A stretch of DNA of 48,505 nucleotides from an uncultured bacterium (lineage in GTDB: Bacteria; Verrucomicrobiota; Kiritimatiellia; CAIKKV01), in the NCBI GenBank assembly GCA_938038445.1, contig CALHRZ010000024.1:1-48505 (forward strand), in the 5' to 3' direction. The position numbers and the translations under genes are program-made. This document shows, in pieces, positions 24,311 through 34,600 of the stretch. The notes under the pieces are model-generated. The model was not told where the DNA came from and ran no database searches. It saw nothing but the letters and a program-made list of their open reading frames with translations. Numbering within the stretch: position 1 is the stretch's first letter; every line of letters begins with the position of its first letter.

Positions 24311-26110
24311 TCAGGAGGTGGCGCTGGCCGCTGCTTTCGGCGGAAGAACGACCCGGAGATGAAGCTCTCTCAACTGGCGTTCGGTCACCACGGAAGGCGC
24401 TCCCATCATGAGGTCTTGTGCCCGCTGATTCAGGGGAAAGGCGATCACCTCGCGAATGTTGCTTTCACCTGCCAAAAGCATCACCAAACGATCAATTCCA
24501 GGGGCAATGCCGCCATGAGGAGGTGCACCGTAACGAAATGCGTTAAACAGAGCCGGAAATTTCATTTCGACATCTTCCCGACTGTAACCGGCGATTTCAA
24601 AGGCCTTGACCATGATCTCCGGGCTGTGATTGCGGATCGCCCCGCTCGAGAGTTCCACGCCGTTGCAGACAATGTCATATTGAAACGCTTTGATTGTCAA
24701 GGGATCCTGGTGCAGAAGCGCATCCATTCCCCCCTGGGGCATCGAAAAAGGATTGTGGGAAAAAACAATCTGCCCGGTCTCTTCATCCCGCTCAAACATG
24801 GGAAAGTCCACGATCCAACAGAAGCGATAAACCTCTTGCTCGATGCGTTCAAGATCACGGCCCAATTTCATGCGAATTTCGCCCGCAATTCGATTGGCCT
24901 TCTTCGCTTGATCCGAAACAAAAAAGACCCCATCGCCGGTCCGAACTCCGGTCCGTTCGACTACTCCCTGAATTTCGGCGGAACTCATGAATTTCGCGGG
25001 CGGTCCCCGAACGCCATCCGCCGACCAGACAAGATAAGCCAGCCCGCCTGCGCCGAGCGATTGGGCGTATTCTACCAGTTTGTCAAAAAAACTCCGGGGT
25101 TGGGCGGCAATGCCGGCAACCGGTATCGCGCGGACGACCCCATCCTGATCGAGAACGGACCGGAAAACCTTAAACCCCGTCCTGCGAAAAAGATCGCTCA
25201 CATCCTGAATTTCGATCGGATTGCGAAGATCCGGTTTGTCGGTGCCATAGCGGACAAGGGCCTCTTCGAAGGAAATTCGGCGAAAGGGCGGCAGATCCCG
25301 TTTCTTGCTCGAGAATTCCCCAAAGATCCCGGAGAGAACCTCTTCGACCACAGCAAAAATGTCGTCTTGCGTAACAAAGGACATTTCGATGTCAAGCTGA
25401 TAAAACTCCCCCGGCGAACGATCGGCGCGCGCATCCTCGTCGCGAAAGCAGGGAGCGATCTGAAAATACCGGTCGAAACCGGCGATCATCAGGAGCTGCT
25501 TAAACTGTTGGGGAGCCTGAGGTAGCGCATAGAAACGGCCCGGGTGAAGCCGGCTGGGAACGAGAAAGTCGCGGGCACCTTCCGGAGAACTACTCGTCAA
25601 AATCGGGGTCTGGAACTCGTGGAAGCCGAGATCCAGCATGCGGCGGCGGATGGAAGCGATCACCTCCGACCGCAGCAGGATATTGCGGTGCAACCGTTCA
25701 CGCCGAAGATCAAGGTACCGATAGCGAAGGCGCGTCTCTTCCGGGCCGGCTTCCTCTTCCGTTCCGGCGATCGGAAAGGGCAGCGCCTCACAGGGTCCTT
25801 GAATGACAATGGACTCGGCTTGAACTTCAATTTCGCCGGTCGGTAGAGTGGGATTGATGGTGGCCGGATCCCGTTCGACAACCTTTCCCGTGACTGTGAT
25901 CACGGTTTCCAGCCGAAGTCTCGTCGCAGTTTCGAAACAGCGATTGGCAGGATCCACCACGATCTGGGTTATGCCATACTGGTCTCGGAGATCCAAAAAA
26001 AGGAGTTGGCCATGATCGCGTTTCCGAAAAACCCAGCCGGAGAGTCGGACTACGCGTCCGGCGTCGGTTTTCCGCAACACGCCGCAGGTGTGGGTACGAA
26101 AGGGGTGCAT
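24311..26110 (-). CDS. Aspartate--tRNA ligase, bacterial type
   Basis: Class II synthetase that charges tRNA-Asp. It has 599 residues: OB-fold anticodon domain (1 to about 105), catalytic core, and the GAD insert (about 300-400) that marks the bacterial form. Visible motifs are [19 protein letters not shown] (motif 2) and [20 protein letters not shown] (motif 3). In the OB fold the sequence is [16 protein letters not shown], with His at 33. In the Pseudomonas aeruginosa enzyme a His at the matching site is linked to loose recognition of tRNA-Asn, so this enzyme may be non-discriminating. It lies 65 nt after cysS and 18 nt before ispF. Confidence 0.95.
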   Translation of the reverse strand: MHPFRTHTCGVLRKTDAGRVVRLSGWVFRKRDHGQLLFLDLRDQYGITQIVVDPANRCFETATRLRLETVITVTGKVVERDPATINPTLPTGEIEVQAESIVIQGPCEALPFPIAGTEEEAGPEETRLRYRYLDLRRERLHRNILLRSEVIASIRRRMLDLGFHEFQTPILTSSSPEGARDFLVPSRLHPGRFYALPQAPQQFKQLLMIAGFDRYFQIAPCFRDEDARADRSPGEFYQLDIEMSFVTQDDIFAVVEEVLSGIFGEFSSKKRDLPPFRRISFEEALVRYGTDKPDLRNPIEIQDVSDLFRRTGFKVFRSVLDQDGVVRAIPVAGIAAQPRSFFDKLVEYAQSLGAGGLAYLVWSADGVRGPPAKFMSSAEIQGVVERTGVRTGDGVFFVSDQAKKANRIAGEIRMKLGRDLERIEQEVYRFCWIVDFPMFERDEETGQIVFSHNPFSMPQGGMDALLHQDPLTIKAFQYDIVCNGVELSSGAIRNHSPEIMVKAFEIAGYSREDVEMKFPALFNAFRYGAPPHGGIAPGIDRLVMLLAGESNIREVIAFPLNQRAQDLMMGAPSVVTERQLRELHLRVVLPPKAAASATS

Positions 26111-26175
26111 CCGTATGTTCCTGGCTTGAAGCTGATACTATAGGGGCACCGGACAGGAAAAGCAAGCGCGCGACA

Positions 26176-27573
26176 TCAGTTGAGAGGACGCAATTGCGGC
26201 CCCGTGGGTGTATCCTTGACGGCCCAACCCTTTTCGGCCAAAAGGGCACGGAAGCGGTCTGCCTCCGCCCATTCTTTCCTGCGCCGTGCCTCTTCGCGAC
26301 GTGCAACCAATTCGAGAATAACCGAATCGGCGCCCACGCTTTTACCGCGAAACAAAACGGCAAGCACGCTATCCATTTCAGCCAGCAGGTTGAGAACGCC
26401 CTCCGCATTTTCAGAGCCCCATTCCCCACTATCCATCGCCCGGTTCCCCTCTGCCACAAGTTGAAATAAAGCGCTGAGCGCTTCCGGCGTTGAAAGGTCG
26501 TCTTCCAGCGCATCGAAAAACCGACGCCGAATCGCCTGGACAGACGGGGGGAGTTCGGCCTTCGGATTCTTCCCGGCTTGCGTTTGTATCCTTCGGCAGA
26601 ATTCATCCACCCGTTCCAATGCGGCGCGGGCGGCATGAAGGGCTTCAAAGGTGAAATTGAGCGGTTGACGGTAATGGCCCGAGAGAAGAACGTACCGGAT
26701 TTCTCGCCCGGTATACCCCCGACCAATCAAATCCCGGAGTGTGTAAAAGTTGCCAAGGGATTTCGACATCTTTCGCCCGCCCACAATGAGATGGGCGCAG
26801 TGAAGCCAGTATCGCGCAAAAGGTTTTCCCGTCGCCGCTTCGCTTTGCGCCATTTCATCTTCGTGATGGGGAAAGACATTATCAATTCCACCCGTATGAA
26901 TATCAAAGGTCGGCCCCAGATATTTCATGCTCATGGCGGAACATTCGATGTGCCATCCTGGCCGTCCCCTTCCCCAAGGGGAATCCCATGCCACATCGCC
27001 GTCGTCCGGATCCCAAGCCTTCCACAAGGCAAAATCGGCCAGGTTCTCCTTCTCATATTCGTCGTGGGAGACTCTCCCCACCGGTTTGAGCATTGCCGTG
27101 TCGAGGCGGACCAGCCTGCCATACGCCGGGAACTTCGCAATACTGAAATAGACCGACCCGTCCTCCGAACGGTAGGCGAAACCCTTCTCCAAAAGCACTC
27201 GAATCAGATCAATCATCTCGGCTATATGATCCGTGGCGGCGGGATAGTATTCCGCCGGCTCGATGAAAAGGGTTTGAAGATCCTCAAAAAAAGCCTGTTT
27301 GAAGGGACGGGTAAAGGCATCCAATGACACCCCTGCCGTCCGAGCGCCTCGGATCGTCTTATCGTCCACATCGGTTAGATTCATGACCTGCGTGACGGTG
27401 TAACCTGCGTGTTTCAGGACGCGACGAAGAATGTCTTCAAAAACATAAGCCCGGAAATTGCCGATATGGGCAAAGTTATAAACCGTAGGACCACACGTAT
27501 AAAGCCCCACCCGGCCGGGTTTAAGAGGCTCGAACGGGACAACAGAACGAGTCAGTGTGTTGTAAAAGCGCAT
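26176..27573 (-). CDS. Cysteine--tRNA ligase
   Basis: Class I synthetase that charges tRNA-Cys; 465 residues, standard length. It shows CGPTVYN (zinc Cys27), HIGN at 36-39, KMSKS at 268-272, and the other zinc ligands Cys211, His236 and Glu240 (in HIECSAMS and FPHHEDEMAQSE). A C-terminal DALR-type helical domain follows. The start ATG at 27573 matches the family N-terminus (MRFYNTLTR). The gap to the upstream lipoprotein gene is 44 nt and holds no obvious terminator. Confidence 0.95.
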   Translation of the reverse strand: MRFYNTLTRSVVPFEPLKPGRVGLYTCGPTVYNFAHIGNFRAYVFEDILRRVLKHAGYTVTQVMNLTDVDDKTIRGARTAGVSLDAFTRPFKQAFFEDLQTLFIEPAEYYPAATDHIAEMIDLIRVLLEKGFAYRSEDGSVYFSIAKFPAYGRLVRLDTAMLKPVGRVSHDEYEKENLADFALWKAWDPDDGDVAWDSPWGRGRPGWHIECSAMSMKYLGPTFDIHTGGIDNVFPHHEDEMAQSEAATGKPFARYWLHCAHLIVGGRKMSKSLGNFYTLRDLIGRGYTGREIRYVLLSGHYRQPLNFTFEALHAARAALERVDEFCRRIQTQAGKNPKAELPPSVQAIRRRFFDALEDDLSTPEALSALFQLVAEGNRAMDSGEWGSENAEGVLNLLAEMDSVLAVLFRGKSVGADSVILELVARREEARRRKEWAEADRFRALLAEKGWAVKDTPTGPQLRPLN

Positions 27574-27617
27574 CCCAAGTCGGATTAAAAAAAGGGCGGC
27601 AGGGTTCGCAATTAAAA

Positions 27618-28526
27618 TTAAGGGGTTGTCGTAGTCGAGGTATAGGTAAACGCCGCATCCGATGCCCGCCCCACAATGTCACCCACTTTGCCGTTCTTTT
27701 CAATCCACTGGCCCTGCATTGTGCGTTGGACCATAACGTATCGGTTCGCGCCTCCTGCAATAATGGTTCCCTGGAAGGTCCCTGTCATTTCGACGTTCAA
27801 GCCGGCGCGACTGACTCCTTTGACGGAGTACTGAGCAATGACGGTATCGCCGGCGCGGGGTTCGGATCCCATTTCACCGCTGGCCGAACGAAGGCTCCCC
27901 ATCTTGCCGGTGTACTCTTTTCCATCACTGTCCACCACCCGGACAAGATTGCCTTCCTGGAAGACCGTCAATGAATAAATGGTCGTTTTGGTGGTGCCTT
28001 TTTTGGGGTTGCCGCCCGTCGTCCCACTTGTTCCGCTGCTTTGATACACACTGTAACGCGCCCGGATCGGCGATCCATTCGGAACCGTCACCCCGCCGAG
28101 AAAGATGTTCCATGCACCGGAATTGTAACTGATCGAACCGTTCATCGTGGTGAGCCCTGAGGAAGGCACAAGGCTGCCGTTTCCATCATCTGTGAACGTC
28201 ACGCCGGCGGCCGTGATCTGAACAGAACCTGGAACAACGTTGGGCAGAAGGGTCCCGCTATAGGCATTCCCACCATTTCCCGTGGCCACGGTCACAGGAC
28301 CCACCGAAACCACAATTCCGCTATTCGTTCCAGGCGCAACAACGGTGTAGTCCGTCACGACGGACCCGCCATTCGGGTTTTTATAAACTCCGCTGAAGTT
28401 GACCCAATTATAGCGGTCCGACCAATAAGAATCATCGCCAGGACTTTCCCACTCGCATCCCGTGATTCCCCATCCGACGAGAAATGCCATGGCGGCCATC
28501 CATCTCGCTTTGCTGCCGATCTTCAT
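27618..28526 (-). CDS. Hypothetical lipoprotein, beta-rich
   Basis: Not recognised. The protein of 302 residues has a clear lipoprotein signal (GWGITGC, Cys near residue 24) and a Gly/Ser/Thr/Val-rich mature part. There are two similar halves: NGGSVVTDYTVVAPGTNSG with ITAAGVTFTDDGNG, and a second with VFQEGNLVRVVDSDGKEY. A Gly/Ser/Thr-rich hinge (SSGTSGTTGGNPKKGTTKTT) joins them. The chain ends in a Thr run. The ATG at 28526 has GGAG upstream and sets the lipobox correctly; longer reading adds residues with no signal character. It lies 109 nt downstream of the giant surface-protein gene and 44 nt before cysS. A role in the envelope with the giant protein is inference. Confidence 0.75.
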   Translation of the reverse strand: MKIGSKARWMAAMAFLVGWGITGCEWESPGDDSYWSDRYNWVNFSGVYKNPNGGSVVTDYTVVAPGTNSGIVVSVGPVTVATGNGGNAYSGTLLPNVVPGSVQITAAGVTFTDDGNGSLVPSSGLTTMNGSISYNSGAWNIFLGGVTVPNGSPIRARYSVYQSSGTSGTTGGNPKKGTTKTTIYSLTVFQEGNLVRVVDSDGKEYTGKMGSLRSASGEMGSEPRAGDTVIAQYSVKGVSRAGLNVEMTGTFQGTIIAGGANRYVMVQRTMQGQWIEKNGKVGDIVGRASDAAFTYTSTTTTP

Positions 28527-28635
28527 TCGTGGAACTCCATCTGCGGTTGTCAGGGATATAACTTCATTTTTACGATTTTCGCAAGCACTTTCCACGGCCG
28601 GGGGTCCGGACATTCATGCTTATCCATCCTTCGTA

Positions 28636-31600
28636 TTACAACGGGTTCGCACCAAACGGCGAGAATCCATAACATTCGAACACGTTGAGGGGACCTGTCA
28701 AGGCGGGCGTATAGCCTCGCAACGTACCGAATCCGAACACATCCAGGGAACCGGTGTACATGTATTCCCAATCATCTGGCAGTTTGTCTTGATCCGTGTC
28801 TCTCATCAGGACCTTGATCCATTCATCATCGGTCGTCGCACCATTAATGTTCACGGCACGAGGGAAATAGAACCGGCTGGAGAGCCATCCCTGCGACTCC
28901 CAAGCGTCCGCCTTGTAATTCGGGTATGTGGCTGTGTTCTGATCCAGATAAACCCGGATGTAATACCGGCCGGCGGGAAGGCCGCGGATCGTGAAGGCGT
29001 AGAGGTTGGTCGGCCAAGCGGATGCTACCGAGGTGTTGGGGATAAGCGTCCGCCCTACCGGCTCGCCGCCGAACCCGGGCGAGGTGAACGCCTCAGCCAC
29101 AAAGACCCCATTGGTGACCTTTCCGGGATAAATAAAACGTCCGCTGAAGGAATAGGAGTATCCTGCATAGTTGCCAACCCGAACTTCAAAGCGGCTTTTG
29201 GCCGAGGAGACGCCGGCAGGATTGCGGGTCGTCAAGGTATATTCATATGTCCCGTTCTGGAAGACGCCGTCGCCAATGTAAATGGGCATCGCCATCGAAA
29301 CACGGCCAAACGCATTCGCGAAGGGAGGGACAAAGCCGTAGTTAAGAACGACTTCACCATCGCTCACGCGAACCACTCGGAGTACGCACCAAGTCACGGT
29401 CGGGTCCATCTTCCATTCGAAAACATCTCGAGACTGACGCAGCCGTGCGCCGTTGAGGGGCCACAGAAGTTTCGGCTGCGAGGGCGGCGAGTTATAACTC
29501 ACAAAGGCGCCACCGTCAGCAACATCGGTGAGTTGGTTGTTGTTGACCGATCGAACAAACCACGAATACCCGCCCGCTCTCGGCAAGCCACGTCTGGTCT
29601 CTTTCATTCGCATCAGATCCCCCTCATGGAGGAAGGTACGGAACGGAGTGTAGACCTGGTAAAACACCGTCGGCGCGTTCGCCCGATTACGGTCCACGAT
29701 GTAAATCCTGTACCGTTCCGCATCGGAATCCGGCGTCCAAGAAAACCGGGTAAAGCCCGCCGGCGCACGGTCCGTTAGCGGAATGTCCACAGGACCCACC
29801 GCTCCCCAGCCCACATTAATGGGGCCGGCAAAACCGGCAGGCTCGTTGGCCTGGTACACCCCGTCGCCGTTGAGGTCCATAAAGCCCCAGAACCAGTTGT
29901 TCCCTTCGCGAATATAGCCCTGCAATACTAGGCCGTTAGCGTTCAAGGAATTGACTCGCATAAAGCGGGGATACGATCCGCTCCGATCGCCCGATCCGCT
30001 GATCACGGCGTCAGGTATATCCATTTTTCGGTCCGTGTATGCAAGGACGGCAAACGTTGGATTTGCCCGATCACGATATTGGCCGGCATACTGAAAACGG
30101 AACAGGATTTCAGGCCGAGGATAAAAGCGATCGTCCTGAGGATTGTTCCATTCGATAGCGTTGGCCAAATAATCCGTCCCAAGATAATCTAATGTGCTCA
30201 GCAACCCGTTGTAATAGGCGTTGTTCGCGAGCGGAGCATACACCGGCAGGGAGTTGGTGTCGATTGTCTGGCCAGGCAAGCGGAGGCGGGCCAAGGACTG
30301 AAACTCGGCTAGATTACTCCACCCGTCGCCGTCAGGGTCCGCTTTTTCGCCGGTGGCATCATACATCTCGGTGTTGAGGAAATAAACCGACTCCCAGAAG
30401 TCTTCCATGTAGTCCATGTCCGTCTTTTCCTCACCGACAAACCGATACGGTCCTGCAACTCCGTTGATGTAGGCAAAAAAGTCCGAAACATTTGCCGAAA
30501 GTGAATAACCGCTGAGGGGATCGCTGCCCACAAGATATTCGAGATAATTGGAGAGCCCATCTTCGTCTACATCTTGATGCGCATCAGAAGGATCATGGGG
30601 GTCCAAACCATACCGTTCCTCCCATTCGTCTGGCATTCCGTCCTCGTCTTGATCGCGGGTGCCATCAGCCGGCCGACTGCCATCCCACATCAAAATCGTG
30701 TCATCTCCGCGCGCCCCGCCAAGAGGAAGCAGATCTCCATAGATGCCGCTGAAGGGGCGGGCGGCGTTTGGTTGACCCATACCCGTGAAGAGAATAATGT
30801 CTGTGAACCCATACTGGGGATGGTGCTCAAATTGACCGCCCTGGCCATGGACATATTCGAAATTATACGGATTGGAACTATTCGGGAAGTTATTGGTCGT
30901 TCCATCAGGATTGATCCAGAGAATCATCCGGGTGTCCCGCGGCGGGTTGAAGGGGGTCCGAGAAGCCAAATTTTGAATCCACTTGACAAACCGCCGGTCA
31001 TTGTAAATTCGGCTGGCCAATGGAAATTCGGCCCACCATAACACTTTGTCCCAGGCAAAGGGACCAACCGAGGGATACAGGGTGCTTTCAAACCCAGCCG
31101 GAACAATGCGGTCATCGGGGTTCTGAAGCGAATCAAAGTTATAAGCATATAACAATTTGGGATTGTCTTCCCGGCCGCCCAAATCGCCCATGAACGATTG
31201 ATTGCCCGTAATCACCCCGTTGATCTCATTGACAAGCCGCCGCGTCGTTTTCTGATTCCGCAGAGCCCGAATCTGATCCAGCGTCCGGGTGCCATCCCAG
31301 ATTCTCACTTCATCCACCCAGCCGTGGAAGAAGTCGCGCAGGTTGGGATAGCTGAGGGTCAACGGCATACCCCATGCAGGGAACCCGGAGAGTATGCGAT
31401 CCCGTGTGCCGTCACAGACCCCGAGCGGATTCCAGTCAGAAGCGCCCACCGTGACCATCATAGACTCCGCAATAAGAGGAGTATCGCCTGTCGGATCCCC
31501 TGCAAGGAACCCATTGAACGGAATCTGCATGGTACTCTTGCCGGCAACCAATTCGCCATTGACGAAGAGCGACAGCCGCTTGCTCGCAGAGTCAAAGACC

Positions 31601-34600
31601 CCTGCGAGATGATACCATTGGTTGGTTTCCAATCGGAATTGGGGCGAGCTCAGCACAATATTGTAATTCCATGTGGCGCCGAACCCGTCAAATCCAATGT
31701 AGGGAACTCCATTCGTGAGCCCAAGCCGGAAGTTACGCGCCAACTTCACACCCGGAGGCAACCCTGGGTTTCCGGAGGTAATCAGCCCAGCCCGTTCAAC
31801 GATTACACGATCCCCCGACACACTGACGGGACGGACCCATGCCTCCACTGTAAACGAACGGAACGAGAACCAGCTATGACTGCCAGGCATGAAGAGACGG
31901 GCGGCCGAATCTACTCCATCGAGATAAAGCGCGCGCTGACGAAGCGGACTGTCATCATCCAGAGGATCCGTCGCCCCCAACGCGTTGGTCTGGCTATGCA
32001 ACATACCGGAAACTTCCACGCTATCGGGCATCATGTCATTGTCCGTGTCGTACCCTTCGTTGATCTCAAAGGTGAACAGGTACGCTGCTGGGTATTTGAG
32101 ATCGGCCAGAACATCCGGATCCCAATACCAATACATCTGAGCACCGAAAACCCATCCCGTCTTGTAAAATCGGTTAATGTAGCTGGAATTGGTACTTAGA
32201 TCGGCCACAAAATAGGGCGAGGGGTCCGTATGATAGTAGGACTGTACTGCCGGAAGATTGGGCGTCAGGTTTTCTTCGACGTCCACGAGCCCATCCTGAT
32301 CATAATCGGCTGCAACGGCCAACGGAGATTCCCCCCACCGATAAGGTTGATCGTAGTCAATCGGGAACATATAAGAAAAATCCACGGCCTCCGGCAGTCC
32401 AAAGAGTTTCCCTGCGACACGGTCTTGGGGACCTCGGATCGGATTCATCGAGTGGTAAATTTCAAAGAAGTCGTCGTACCCATCCCCGTCCGTGTCGGCA
32501 TTCCCCGGATTCCCTGTGCTGAAATGACGGAAACCCACCGGATAGTGGGGTGCCGAGAGAAAAGTGAACTGTTTATAGGGAGGCAGATTCATCCGATCCG
32601 CCCAATAGGCCGGATCCCATTCTGCGCGCGCAGCCAGTGCGCCCGGGCCGGTAAAGGAATCGCCTCCGGAAAGTCCAATATCGAAAAAGTCGTAGGGATC
32701 ATAATCCGTTCCAAAGGGATCGCCCAATGTTCCCATCCCGTTGTTGAACGCCCATTGCCACTGATAACAGGCGCCGATCAGGTACTCCTGATAGTTGTAT
32801 AAGCCGTCGCCGTCATAGTCCAAGAAGGCATCACTCACCGTGCCATCCATTCCCCCACCCCAAAGCGGCGCCCCATTGGTATCCGTGCCCATCGAACCGG
32901 TCCAATAGGCTTCCCAAAAATCAGGAAGATAGTCGAGATCCGTGTCTACCGTACAAGGATTCAAACCGCCTCCAGGAACCAATGGCGCATTCGGAGCAGC
33001 AGAACCGGCTGGCAAAGTATAGCCGGTTTGATAATTGAAATAGTTCTGCTCTTCACCATCCCAGATCTGATCGCCATCCGTGTCATGATCATAAGGATTG
33101 GTGGGAAGCGTCTTGTTGGGCCAACTCTCCACAAAGGCAAGCCAACCCGGCTGAATCGCGTCCGGTGTTCTTCCCGCATCCACCAGATAACGCCAATACA
33201 TCAATACCTCCACGCTGAGAAATTCTTGATAATTCGCCAAGCCATCTCCTGTTGGAAATTCCGTTCCGTCCACATCTTCTTCTGAACCAAGCGGGCTGGT
33301 CGGATCGAACCCCAAATAGTATTCCCACCCATCCCACATGCCATCCCCATCGGTGTCTACATTATAAGGATTTGTCCTTATCCCAACCCCGATGGACTCC
33401 ACACCGCCTGTCGCCAACAGCCCTTCCGGGCCGGCAAACTCCATCAGATTGACGAAAGGTCTTGAAAATTGCGCGCGGTTGTCCGCACGCCACGCCGTAT
33501 GAGGGTTGAACCCAATCGCAAGATAAACGTTGGAATGGATCGTCGCGTTATCAATATAGGCGTAGGCATCTCCATCCGGATTGAGACGATCATGCCGATC
33601 GGCCCACCAAGGATCGTAACCGAAAACCAGTTCCCAACCGTCCGGTATTCCATCCCCATCCGTATCCCACATAAAGGGATTCGTGCACCATCGCTCAGGC
33701 CTTTGCACGTGGCGTATCACCGGATACCAGTTGGAGTTAGGTCCGCCAGCTAAGGAAAGGATGGAAGCCTCATATTCATGAAAATCGGAAAACGCACCGC
33801 CCGAACTTCCCGTAACAGGGTCATATAATCGGTCGAAATCGGGCACCAAAGTATTCGGCGTTACGGCAAGAGGGACAGCGGGGTTATACCGACGTTCCGA
33901 CGGCCAGGCCGGAACAACGTTCGTAATACCCGGCCAACGCGACGGATCGGCGAGAATCGAATTGCCTTGATTCGCCTGTTGCCACTGGTCCCACGAAAAC
34001 TCGTAGCCGTCATCAAACCCATCCTCCTCGGTATCCGTTTTCCACGGATGACTGGAATCGCCCGTATCATTCGGATTGGGCACGCGACGAAGTACTGGCC
34101 GACGTTTTCCCGTATCCACCCCAGAGGGAAAGGCCGTTTGCCAAGGAACCAATTGATAAGTGCACGGAGGTTCACCATCCGGCCCCATCCACTCGTCAAT
34201 GTTGTAAAGAGGTTGATTGGAAAGCATATACCCCGTCGAAGTGTCCCATTTGAAATCTCCATCGGGGTTCCCGTATTCGCCGAAAATACCCTGCTGCTGT
34301 TCACGAAGCAAAGCGGCAGAAACCACAAACTGACCCGGTTCCGTTTCAGGAGTCAAATAGAAATGCTCCCAATAATCGTCCATACCATCCCCATCCGTAT
34401 CGGCGCTCAGGGGATCGAAGGTCCGAGTCATCAACCGATTGCTCGCGGCATTGAGATCGAGCGACAAGAGAAATTCTTGATAATTGGTGAATCCATCGTT
34501 GTCCGGATCCCCATCCTTCGAGTCTTCAAACGAATTCGGATTGTCGGGATCCAGTCCTTTGCTGAGCGCCCATTCGCGATAGAGCTTGTCCTCTTCCGTA

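Noticed and set aside
24164..25525. Long plus-strand open frame (about 450 codons) opposite aspS
   Set aside because: It is a shadow of the aspS coding frame in GC-rich DNA, with no family resemblance and no ribosome binding site; aspS is certain.
28462..29778. Plus-strand open frame of about 440 codons opposite the end of the giant surface-protein gene
   Set aside because: The minus-strand frame has a signal peptide and clear repeated domains. The antisense frame has an odd Arg/His/Ile-rich composition and no recognisable domain.
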